A stretch of 10,516 bases of DNA from the NCBI GenBank assembly GCA_015232485.1, contig JADFZP010000076.1, positions 1 to 10,516 on the forward strand, in the 5' to 3' direction. This DNA comes from Alphaproteobacteria bacterium (GTDB lineage Bacteria; Pseudomonadota; Alphaproteobacteria; Rhodospirillales; Magnetospirillaceae). Within the stretch, counting starts at the first letter, position 1, and each line of letters begins with the position of its first letter. Made by a program: the position numbers and the translations under genes. This document shows, piece by piece, positions 1 to 5,752 of this stretch. A model generated the notes under the pieces. That model saw only the letters and a program-made list of their open reading frames with translations. It was not told the DNA's origin and did no database searches.

Positions 1-1
1 A

Positions 2-277
2 GGCGATGACGGGGCGCGGCTGTGGGTGGCCGGCGGCGAGTCGGTCCTGGTGATCGACCCGACCAGCCTGGAGGCGGCGCGCCCGCCGATCGTGGTCCGC
101 GCCACCGGCCCGGTGGCCTTCACGCGCGATGGCCGCCACGTCCTGATCCCCACCCTAGACGCGGTGATCGTGCTCGATTCCGCGACCCTCGCCGAGCTGC
201 GGCGCCTGCCGATGGACGGCCCCACCGCCATCCATGGCATCGGCCGCGGCCTGGGGACTCGGCCCAGCGGCGTTTAA
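2..277 (+). CDS. C-terminal end of a beta-propeller (YVTN/WD40-like) protein, 5' truncated
   Basis: This is the last 91 codons of a gene that begins before the window; the frame is open from base 2 to the TAA at 275-277. The residues show the beta-propeller blade pattern: short strands such as SVLVIDPTSLE and AVIVLDSATLAELRRLPM, separated by a turn of the type FTRDGRHVLIPT. The same kind of blade occurs in NirF and in the d1 domain of NirN in this window, so a periplasmic heme d1-related or YncE-like protein is possible. No heme motif or catalytic residue lies in the visible part. It is read in the same direction as the nir genes, 68 bp upstream of nirE, and its stop codon lies inside the predicted NNR box of that operon. 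That it is a propeller protein is fairly safe; the specific family cannot be decided from this fragment. Confidence 0.7.
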   Translation, partial: GDDGARLWVAGGESVLVIDPTSLEAARPPIVVRATGPVAFTRDGRHVLIPTLDAVIVLDSATLAELRRLPMDGPTAIHGIGRGLGTRPSGV

Positions 278-287
278 CCAAGGTCAA
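274..287 (+). promoter_or_regulatory. NNR/DNR/FNR-type operator for the nir operon
   Basis: The 14 bases TTAACCAAGGTCAA form TTAAC-N4-GTCAA. This has the spacing of the FNR consensus TTGAT-N4-ATCAA, and from memory it is very close to the NNR boxes described upstream of nir genes in Paracoccus. The TAA stop of the upstream gene lies within it. The centre is at 280.5, so a class II activator at -41.5 would start transcription near 322, 24 bases before nirE; CATCCT at 310-315 is a plausible -10. This suggests induction by low oxygen together with nitric oxide. The match is seen directly; the regulator and start site are inferred. Confidence 0.6.
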
Positions 288-345
288 TGTCGCGGCCCGC
301 CCGACGGCGCATCCTCGATCCCGGAACCTTTGGGGGAGAACCGTC

Positions 346-1107
346 ATGAGCAGCCAAGGCTGCGTCCATCTGGTCGGAGCGGGCCCCGGCGATCCCGAAC
401 TCCTGACCGTCAAGGCGATGCGGCTGCTCACCCAGGCCGAGGTGGTCGTCTATGACCGGCTGGTCTCGGACGCGGTGCTGGACCTCATCCCGGCGGGCAC
501 CGGACGGGTGTTCGTCGGCAAGGAGAGCGGACGGCACCACTGTTCGCAGGACCAGATCAACGCGATCCTGCTCGAACTGTCCAGCCGACATCGCATGGTG
601 GTCCGCCTGAAGGGCGGCGATCCCTTCGTGTTCGGGCGTGGCGGCGAGGAGGCGGCCTTCCTGGAGCGTCATGGCGTCGCCGTGTCGGTCGTGCCGGGGG
701 TGACCTCGGCCGCCGCCTGCGCCGCCGCCGCCGGGGTGCCGCTGACCCTGAGGGGCCTCGCCACCGGGGTGCGCTTCGTCACCGGGCATGTGCGCAACGA
801 CGAACCGCTGGAGCTGGAGTGGGCCGGGCTGGCCGATCCCGACACCACGCTGGTGGTCTATATGGGCCTGTCGAGCCTGCCGCGCATCGCCTCGAAGCTG
901 ATCGCCCACGGCCTGCCGCCGGCCTTGCCGGTGCTGGCCGTCGAGAACGGCACCACGCCGGTCGAACGGCGCCTGCTGTCCAGCCTGGGCCGGGTCCACG
1001 CCGATCTGACGCGGGCCGATTTCCAAGCCCCCACCCTGCTGATCATCGGCCGCGTCGCGGCGCTGGCCAACGCGCCGCAGGCCCTGGAAGAGGCGGCCTA
1101 TGCTTAG
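346..1107 (+). CDS. nirE: NirE, uroporphyrinogen-III C-methyltransferase for heme d1 synthesis
   Basis: This cytoplasmic SAM-dependent enzyme (SUMT family, EC 2.1.1.107) methylates C2 and C7 of uroporphyrinogen III to give precorrin-2, the committed step toward heme d1. The 253-residue product has the usual SUMT length and signatures: VGAGPGDPELLT near residues 10-21, VYDRLV at 36-40, KGGDPFVFGRGGEE at 89-102, VVPGVTSA near 116-122, a PLTLRG segment near 132, VTGH near 145, and VVYMG near 170-174. The ATG at 346 is preceded by GGGGGAG at 332-338 with 7 bp spacing. The open frame continues upstream to 22, but that stretch is arginine/proline-rich noise overlapping the propeller gene. It could in principle be a cobA/cysG-type SUMT, but its position as first gene of a nirECFDLGHJN cluster supports nirE. 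A second start, in the overlapping nirC, lies inside its last codons. Confidence 0.93.
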   Translation: MSSQGCVHLVGAGPGDPELLTVKAMRLLTQAEVVVYDRLVSDAVLDLIPAGTGRVFVGKESGRHHCSQDQINAILLELSSRHRMVVRLKGGDPFVFGRGGEEAAFLERHGVAVSVVPGVTSAAACAAAAGVPLTLRGLATGVRFVTGHVRNDEPLELEWAGLADPDTTLVVYMGLSSLPRIASKLIAHGLPPALPVLAVENGTTPVERRLLSSLGRVHADLTRADFQAPTLLIIGRVAALANAPQALEEAAYA

Positions 1108-1504
1108 CCGGCCGCCTACGATGATCCGGGGGTCGGCCCCCCTTTCCTTGGCTCGTCACCCCCGCGAAAGCGGGGGTCCATGTCGGGTGTGGCGACGCTG
1201 GATTCCCGCTTTCGCGGGAATGACGATGGCGCTGATCGCCCTGCCGGCGCTGGCCGCCGAGCCGGCCGCCGAACAGCGGCTGCGCCACCTGCTCGACCAT
1301 GATTGCGGCTCGTGCCACGGGATGACGCGCAAGGGCGGGCTGGGCCTGCCGCTGACCGCCGAGGCCCTGGTCGGGCGCAGCGACGACGATCTCGCCTATC
1401 TCATCCTGAACGGTGTTCCGGGCACCCCGATGCCGCCCTGGGCGCCGCTGCTGACGGCGGGCGAGGTCGATTGGATCATCCGTGAATTGCGGGGTCGGCC
1501 GTGA
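1100..1504 (+). CDS. nirC: NirC, c-type cytochrome (c55x) with a repeat-derived insertion in its signal-peptide region
   Basis: This small periplasmic monoheme cytochrome c of the nir cluster is thought to pass electrons to NirS or to act in heme d1 maturation. The heme-binding motif is CGSCH (Cys69, Cys72, His73), and the likely axial methionine is Met111 in GTPMPPW. The mature domain begins near EPAAEQ, residues 54-59. The start at 1100 overlaps nirE by 8 bp and has a good Shine-Dalgarno, GGAAGAGG at 1086-1093, 6 bp upstream. Residues 19-42 are encoded entirely by a 72-bp palindromic repeat. Without them the N-terminus would read MIRGSAPLSLAMALIALPAL then AAE, a normal Sec signal. With them, the hydrophobic stretch is IPAFAGMTMALIALPALA, preceded by RVWRRW, which may still work. 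An internal GTG at 1187 could be an alternative start. Family assignment is firm; the true start and export are uncertain. Confidence 0.87.
   Translation: MLSRPPTMIRGSAPLSLARHPRESGGPCRVWRRWIPAFAGMTMALIALPALAAEPAAEQRLRHLLDHDCGSCHGMTRKGGLGLPLTAEALVGRSDDDLAYLILNGVPGTPMPPWAPLLTAGEVDWIIRELRGRP
1154..1225. repeat. 72-bp palindromic repeat inserted in frame in nirC
   Basis: Two 27-bp arms, 1154-1180 and 1199-1225, are inverted copies matching at 23 of 27 positions around an 18-bp centre. The ends are CGTCA and TGACG. Each arm also contains its own small hairpin, CCCGC-GAAA-GCGGG on the left and CCCGCTTTCGCGGG on the right. This is the layout of the intergenic palindromic repeats common in alphaproteobacteria, whose coding trace is the peptide WIPAFAGMT. 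Its length, 24 codons, keeps the nirC frame open. The element boundaries are inferred from symmetry. Confidence 0.88.
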
Positions 1505-2670
1505 ACAGACTTATCGCCTCGTTGTTTCTCGTGGCCCTCGCTTGGCCGGCCGCCGCCGAGCCGCGCGGCACCGGCGATCTGGGCATCGTCATCGAGCGCG
1601 CCGCCGGGCGGGTCGCGGTGGTCGATCGCACCAAGGCCGCCCGCCTGGCCACCGTCGAGGGACTGGGCGATCTAAGCCACGCGGCCGCCGTGTTCTCGCC
1701 CGACGAGCGCTTCGCCTATGTGTTCGGCCGCGACGGCGGGCTGACCAAGATCGACCTGCTGACCGCCACCGTGGCGCGGCGCGTCGTCCAATCGGGCAAC
1801 AGCATCGGCGGCGCCATCTCCGAGGACGGCCGCCTGATCGCGGTGGCCAATTACGAGCCGGGCGGCGTGCGGGTGTTCGACGCCGACTCGCTGGAGCTGG
1901 TCGCCGACATCCCCGCCACCGAGCGCGGCGACGGCAAGCGGTCGAAGGTGGTCGGGCTCGAGGACGCGCCGGGCAACCGCTTCGTGTTCAGCCTGTACGA
2001 CACCGACGAGATCTGGATCGCCGACTTCTCGGCCGGCGCCACCCCGGCGGTGACCCGCTTCACCGGCATCGGCCGCCAGCCCTATGACGCGCTGGTCACC
2101 GAGGACGGGCGCTTCTATGTCGCCGGGCTGTTCGGCGAGGACGGGCTGGTCCTGCTCGACCTGTGGCATCCCGAGCGCGGCACCCGTCGCATCCTGGATG
2201 GCTATGGCCGTGGCGAGCAGCCGCTGCCGGTCTACAAGATGCCGCATCTCGAAGGCTGGGCGGTGGCCGGCAATCTGGCCTTCCTGCCGGCCATCGGCCG
2301 CCACGAGGTGCTGGTCGTCGAACTGCCCTCGTGGAAGCAAGTGGCCGCCATCCCCGTGAAGGGCCAGCCGGTGTTCGCCATGGCGCGGCCGGGCGGGCGC
2401 CATGTGTGGGTCAATTTCGCGCTGCCCGACAACGCCACCGTCCAGGTGATCGATACCGAGACCCTGACCGTCGCCGATACCCTGACCCCCGGTCCGGGCG
2501 TGCTGCACATGGAATTCTCGCCGCGCGGCGACCGGGTGTGGCTGTCGGTGCGCGACAAGGACGAGGTGCAGGTGTGGGACACCGCCACGCGCCGCGTCCT
2601 TGGCGCCCTGCCGGCCGACAAGCCGTCGGGGATCTTCTTCACCAGCCGCGCCCACCGGATCGGACTCTGA
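1501..2670 (+). CDS. nirF: NirF, periplasmic heme d1 biosynthesis protein (d1-type beta-propeller)
   Basis: NirF resembles the eight-bladed d1 domain of NirS without a cytochrome c domain. It binds d1-type tetrapyrroles and is essential for heme d1 formation, though its exact reaction is unsettled. The 389-residue product starts with a Sec signal, MNRLIASLFLVALAWPAAA, probably cleaved before Glu20. There is no lipobox cysteine, so it should be soluble in the periplasm, like the Paracoccus protein and unlike the lipoprotein form of Pseudomonas aeruginosa. Repeated blades are visible, for example AAVFSPDERFAYVFGRDG (62-79), AISEDGRLIAVANYEPGG (105-122) and EFSPRGDRVWLSV (338-350). His60 in GDLSHAAA and His249 in KMPHLEGW are candidates for the conserved tetrapyrrole-contact histidines. 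The start is GTG at 1501, overlapping the nirC stop as GTGA, with GGGGT at 1491-1495 as a possible ribosome-binding site. Confidence 0.92.
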   Translation: MNRLIASLFLVALAWPAAAEPRGTGDLGIVIERAAGRVAVVDRTKAARLATVEGLGDLSHAAAVFSPDERFAYVFGRDGGLTKIDLLTATVARRVVQSGNSIGGAISEDGRLIAVANYEPGGVRVFDADSLELVADIPATERGDGKRSKVVGLEDAPGNRFVFSLYDTDEIWIADFSAGATPAVTRFTGIGRQPYDALVTEDGRFYVAGLFGEDGLVLLDLWHPERGTRRILDGYGRGEQPLPVYKMPHLEGWAVAGNLAFLPAIGRHEVLVVELPSWKQVAAIPVKGQPVFAMARPGGRHVWVNFALPDNATVQVIDTETLTVADTLTPGPGVLHMEFSPRGDRVWLSVRDKDEVQVWDTATRRVLGALPADKPSGIFFTSRAHRIGL

Positions 2671-2671
2671 C

Positions 2672-3145
2672 ATGGCCATGGACCGCACCGAAGAGGACGA
2701 CAACCTGCCGCACCGGCTGCTGGATGGCTGCCAGCGGGATTTCCCGCTGACCCCCAGGCCGTTCGGCGCCCTGGCCGCCCGCCTGGGCACCACCGAGGCG
2801 CGGGTGCTCGACGCCTTCCGCGACATGCGCAAGGAGGGGCTGGTCGGCCGCATCGGCGCCGTCTACCGCACCAACACGGTGGGATCGAGCTGCTTGGCGG
2901 CGATCGGCGTGCCGCTGGAACGGCTGGACGAGGTCGCCGCCCTGGTCTGCTCGTTCCCCGAGGTCAATCACAACTACGAGCGCGAGCACGCCTTCAATCT
3001 GTGGTTCGTGGTCACCGCGCCCGATCAGGCGCGGCGCGACGCGGTGCTGGACGCCATCGAGACGGAGTCGGGCCTGCGCGTGCTGCGCCTGCCGATGCTC
3101 GAGGATTTCCACCTCGATCTGGGGTTCAAGCTGTCATGGTCGTGA
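2672..3145 (+). CDS. nirD: NirD, siroheme decarboxylase subunit (AsnC/Lrp-like fold)
   Basis: NirD, NirL, NirG and NirH together remove the acetate carboxyl groups of siroheme to give 12,18-didecarboxysiroheme in the cytoplasm. This 157-residue protein has an N-terminal helix-turn-helix-like part, roughly residues 12-70, containing FPLTPRPFGALAARLG and EGLVGRIGAVYRTNTVG. A C-terminal ferredoxin-like half follows, with the family signature FPEVNHNYEREHAFNLWFVV; His and Tyr there are probable substrate contacts. It is a separate gene, whereas some denitrifiers have a fused NirDL. ATG 2672 lies 1 bp after the nirF stop with only a weak Shine-Dalgarno; ATG 2678 is an equally possible start two codons later. 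It most resembles NirG of this cluster, so the D versus G naming rests on gene order. Confidence 0.87.
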   Translation: MAMDRTEEDDNLPHRLLDGCQRDFPLTPRPFGALAARLGTTEARVLDAFRDMRKEGLVGRIGAVYRTNTVGSSCLAAIGVPLERLDEVAALVCSFPEVNHNYEREHAFNLWFVVTAPDQARRDAVLDAIETESGLRVLRLPMLEDFHLDLGFKLSWS

Positions 3146-3630
3146 TGGACGACAAGGATCTGGCGCTGGTCGCCGCCCTGCGCGGCGGTCTTCCCGTGGC
3201 GCCCCGGCCCTACGCCGATCTGGGCCGCGTGGTCGGCATCACCGAGGCCGACGTGCTGCGCCGGCTGCGCGACTTGCAGGACTCGGGCGTGATCCGCCGT
3301 TTCGGAGCCATCGTGCGCCATCACGAGGCCGGCTATGCCGCCAACGCCATGGTGGTGCTGGACATCCCCGACGAGGGCGTGGCCGAGGCGGGAAAGCGAT
3401 TGGCCGCCGAGCCGATCGTCACGCTGTGCTATCGCCGCGCCCGCGCCCTGCCCGACTGGCCCTACGGCCTTTACGCCATGGTGCATGGCCGCGACCGTCG
3501 CGAGGTCGAGGGGCAGGTGGCCGAGATGCTGCGCCGCACCGGGCTCGATGTTCATCCGCACGCCGTGCTGTTCAGCCGCCGCCGCTTCAAGCAGACGGCC
3601 GGCTGCTATGGGCGGGAGCGCGCGCCATGA
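3145..3630 (+). CDS. nirL: NirL, siroheme decarboxylase subunit (AsnC/Lrp-like fold)
   Basis: This is the second siroheme decarboxylase subunit, 161 residues from the chosen start. It has the helix-turn-helix-like half (VAPRPYADLGRVVGITEADV, then GVIRRFGAIVRHHEAGY) and a C-terminal half with VTLCYRRARALPDWPYGLYA and MVHGRDRREVE. This second pattern is shared with NirH and differs from the NHNYEREH pattern of NirD and NirG. The start at 3145 gives a TGATG junction with nirD and an N-terminus, MDDKDLALVAALRGGLP, that aligns with MIDDVDRAIINGLQGGFP of NirG. ATG 3136 and GTG 3142 are in-frame alternatives adding three or one residues, and no strong Shine-Dalgarno decides. Translation is probably coupled to nirD. 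Confidence 0.86.
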   Translation: MDDKDLALVAALRGGLPVAPRPYADLGRVVGITEADVLRRLRDLQDSGVIRRFGAIVRHHEAGYAANAMVVLDIPDEGVAEAGKRLAAEPIVTLCYRRARALPDWPYGLYAMVHGRDRREVEGQVAEMLRRTGLDVHPHAVLFSRRRFKQTAGCYGRERAP

Positions 3631-4073
3631 TCGATGACGTCGACCGCGCCATCATCAATGGCCTGCAAGGGGGCTTCCCGATCTGCGAGCGGCCCTTCGC
3701 CGCGGCCGCCGCCCGCCTGGATCTCGACGAGGACGAACTGATCGGACGCTTGGCCCGCCTGCGCGCCGATGGCGTGTTGACCCGCTTCGGCCCGCTGTTC
3801 AAGCCCGAGGCGCTGGGCGGCATCGCCGTGCTGGCCGCCATGGCGGTGCCCGCCCTGCGATTCGACGCGGTGGCCGCCACGGTCAACGCCTTCCCCGAGG
3901 TCGCCCACAACTACGCCCGCGAGCACGCCCTGAACATGTGGTTCGTGGTCGCCGCCGATTCGCCCGAGGGCGCCGAACGGGCGCTGGAGCGGATCGCCGC
4001 CGCCACCGGACTCGAGGTGCTGGCGCTGCCCAAGACCCGCGAATACTTCCTCGATCTAAGGATCGAAGCATGA
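3627..4073 (+). CDS. nirG: NirG, siroheme decarboxylase subunit (AsnC/Lrp-like fold)
   Basis: This 148-residue protein is the third siroheme decarboxylase component. The N-terminal half has FPICERPFAAAAARLDLDED and GVLTRFGPLFKPEALGG; the C-terminal half has FPEVAHNYAREHALNMWFVV, closely matching NirD. The final part, LEVLALPKTREYFLDLRIEA, parallels LRVLRLPMLEDFHLDLGF of NirD, which supports D and G being duplicates. The start codon overlaps the nirL stop as ATGA. GGGAG at 3614-3618 lies 8 bp upstream and decides the start. It acts in the cytoplasm with NirD, NirL and NirH. An Lrp-type regulator is unlikely because of the siroheme decarboxylase signature and the context. Confidence 0.87.
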   Translation: MIDDVDRAIINGLQGGFPICERPFAAAAARLDLDEDELIGRLARLRADGVLTRFGPLFKPEALGGIAVLAAMAVPALRFDAVAATVNAFPEVAHNYAREHALNMWFVVAADSPEGAERALERIAAATGLEVLALPKTREYFLDLRIEA

Positions 4074-4561
4074 CGCCCGACCCCATCGACCTGCGCATCG
4101 TCGAGGCGACCCAAGCCGGCCTGCCGCTGGTCGCCCGCCCCTACCACGCCATCGCCGAGCTTCTGGGCCTCGCCCCCGACGACGTGATGGCCCGCATGGC
4201 GCGGATGCAGGACCTGGGCGCCATCCGGCGGATCGGCGCGGTGCCCAATCATTACCGCCTGGGCTGGCGGGCCAACGGCATGACCGTGTGGGACGTCGAC
4301 GATTCCCGCGTCGACGAACTGGGCGAGCGCATCGGCCGGCTGCCCTTCGTCAGCCACTGCTATCTGCGGCCCCGCCGGCCGCCTGCGTGGACCTACAACC
4401 TGTTCGCCATGGTGCATGGCCGCGACCGCGCCGAGGCGATGCGCCAAGCCGAGGCGATCCGCGCCGAACTGGCCGATGCGTGCCGCGTCGGCGAGGTTCT
4501 GTTCTCGACCATGATCCTCAAGAAGACCGGCCTGCGGATCGCCTCCGCGGCAGCCGAATAG
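4070..4561 (+). CDS. nirH: NirH, siroheme decarboxylase subunit (AsnC/Lrp-like fold)
   Basis: This is the fourth member of the siroheme decarboxylase set, 163 residues. It shows LVARPYHAIAELLGLAPDDV and GAIRRIGAVPNHYRLGWRAN in the helix-turn-helix-like half. In the C-terminal half it has FVSHCYLRPRRPPAWTYNLF and AMVHGRDRAEA, followed by VLFSTMILKKTGLRI, which parallels AVLFSRRRFKQTAG of NirL. Cys in the CY motif is kept in both L and H. The start overlaps the nirG stop as ATGA. It ends 9 bp before nirJ, so all four decarboxylase genes and nirJ should be cotranscribed and translated in step. Confidence 0.88.
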   Translation: MTPDPIDLRIVEATQAGLPLVARPYHAIAELLGLAPDDVMARMARMQDLGAIRRIGAVPNHYRLGWRANGMTVWDVDDSRVDELGERIGRLPFVSHCYLRPRRPPAWTYNLFAMVHGRDRAEAMRQAEAIRAELADACRVGEVLFSTMILKKTGLRIASAAAE

Positions 4562-4570
4562 GGGAAGCCG

Positions 4571-5752
4571 ATGCTGCGCCTGTCGACCTATATGCGCCTG
4601 CTCGCCGCCGATCCTCCGGCCATTCGGCCGGCGGCGCTGGCCGCGGGGGGCGGGCCGGTGGTGATCTGGAATCTGATCCGCCGCTGCAATCTGCGCTGCC
4701 GCCATTGCTACAGCCTGTCCTCGGACCATGATTTCAGCGGCGAGTTGAGCACCGCCGAAGCCTTCGCGGTGCTTGAGGACCTGGCCGGGTACAAGGTGCC
4801 GGCGCTGATCCTGTCGGGCGGCGAGCCCTTGCTGCGGCCCGACTTGTTCGAGATCGCCGCCGAAGCCCGCCGGTACGACTTCTATCTGGGGCTGTCGACC
4901 AACGGCACGCTGGTCGACGAGGCGGCGGCCGACCGCATCGCGGCGGCCGGATTCGACTATGTCGGGATCAGCCTGGACGGCCTGTCCGAGGCGCATGACC
5001 GCTTCCGCCGCCTGGACGGCGCCTTCGAGGGCGCCCTGAATGGCATCCGGCACTGCCGCGCCCGCGGCATCAAGGTGGGCTTGCGATTCACCCTGACCCG
5101 CGCCAACGCCTCCGATCTGCCCGAGGTGCTGGACCTCGCCGATTCCGAGGGCATCGAGAAGATTTACCTGTCGCATCTCAACTATGCCGGCCGCGGCGGC
5201 CGCAACCACGAAGAGGACGCCTGGCACGCCCTGACCCGCCGCGCCATGGATCTGGTGCTTCATCGCGCCGAGGCCGACGCGCTGGCCGGCCGCCAACGCG
5301 ATTGGGTGACCGGCAACAACGACGCCGACGCGGTCTATCTGCTGCATTGGGCCGCGGCCCGCCATCCCGGCCGCGTCGAGGCGTTGCGCAAACGTCTGGT
5401 CGCCTGGGGCGGCAACGCGTCGGGGGTGGCCATCGCCAATATCGACAATCGCGGCGTCGTGCATCCCGACACCATGTGGTGGGAGCACGGCCTGGGCAAT
5501 GTCCGCGAACGGCCGTTCTCGCGCATCTGGAGCGAGGCCGACGATTCGCTGATGAGCGGTCTGCGCCAAAGGCCGCGGCCGGTCGGCGGGCGCTGCGCCG
5601 GCTGCGCGCATCTCGACATCTGCAACGGCAACACCCGCACCCGCGCCTTCCGCCTGACCGGCGATCCCTGGGCCGAGGACCCCGGCTGTTACCTCACCGA
5701 CCACGAGATCGGCTTGGCCGGACCCGGCCGCGCCGCCGGAGGCGAATCATGA
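4571..5752 (+). CDS. nirJ: NirJ, radical SAM heme d1 biosynthesis enzyme
   Basis: NirJ is a cytoplasmic radical SAM protein that removes the two propionate side chains at C3 and C8 of didecarboxysiroheme and leaves oxo groups, giving a near-final heme d1. The 393-residue product carries the radical SAM cluster motif CNLRCRHC (Cys39, Cys43, Cys46) and the SAM-binding GGEP at residues 83-86. A further conserved stretch is GLSTNGTLVDE near 107-116. The C-terminus has extra cysteines, Cys342, Cys345, Cys351 and Cys373, the pattern expected for a second 4Fe-4S cluster of SPASM/Twitch type in NirJ. GGGGAAG at 4561-4567 is the ribosome-binding site, with a rather short 3-bp spacing. Related radical SAM enzymes such as AhbC or PqqE are excluded mainly by the cluster context and length. 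Confidence 0.93.
   Translation: MLRLSTYMRLLAADPPAIRPAALAAGGGPVVIWNLIRRCNLRCRHCYSLSSDHDFSGELSTAEAFAVLEDLAGYKVPALILSGGEPLLRPDLFEIAAEARRYDFYLGLSTNGTLVDEAAADRIAAAGFDYVGISLDGLSEAHDRFRRLDGAFEGALNGIRHCRARGIKVGLRFTLTRANASDLPEVLDLADSEGIEKIYLSHLNYAGRGGRNHEEDAWHALTRRAMDLVLHRAEADALAGRQRDWVTGNNDADAVYLLHWAAARHPGRVEALRKRLVAWGGNASGVAIANIDNRGVVHPDTMWWEHGLGNVRERPFSRIWSEADDSLMSGLRQRPRPVGGRCAGCAHLDICNGNTRTRAFRLTGDPWAEDPGCYLTDHEIGLAGPGRAAGGES

Noticed and set aside
22..345. Upstream extension of the nirE frame by 108 codons
   Set aside because: The extension is arginine/proline-rich, overlaps the propeller gene in another frame and has no SUMT homology; ATG 346 has a good ribosome-binding site and gives a normal length.
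3911..5704. 597-codon open frame on the minus strand
   Set aside because: It lies antisense to nirG, nirH and nirJ, all of which have clear family motifs; its composition is that of a shadow frame.
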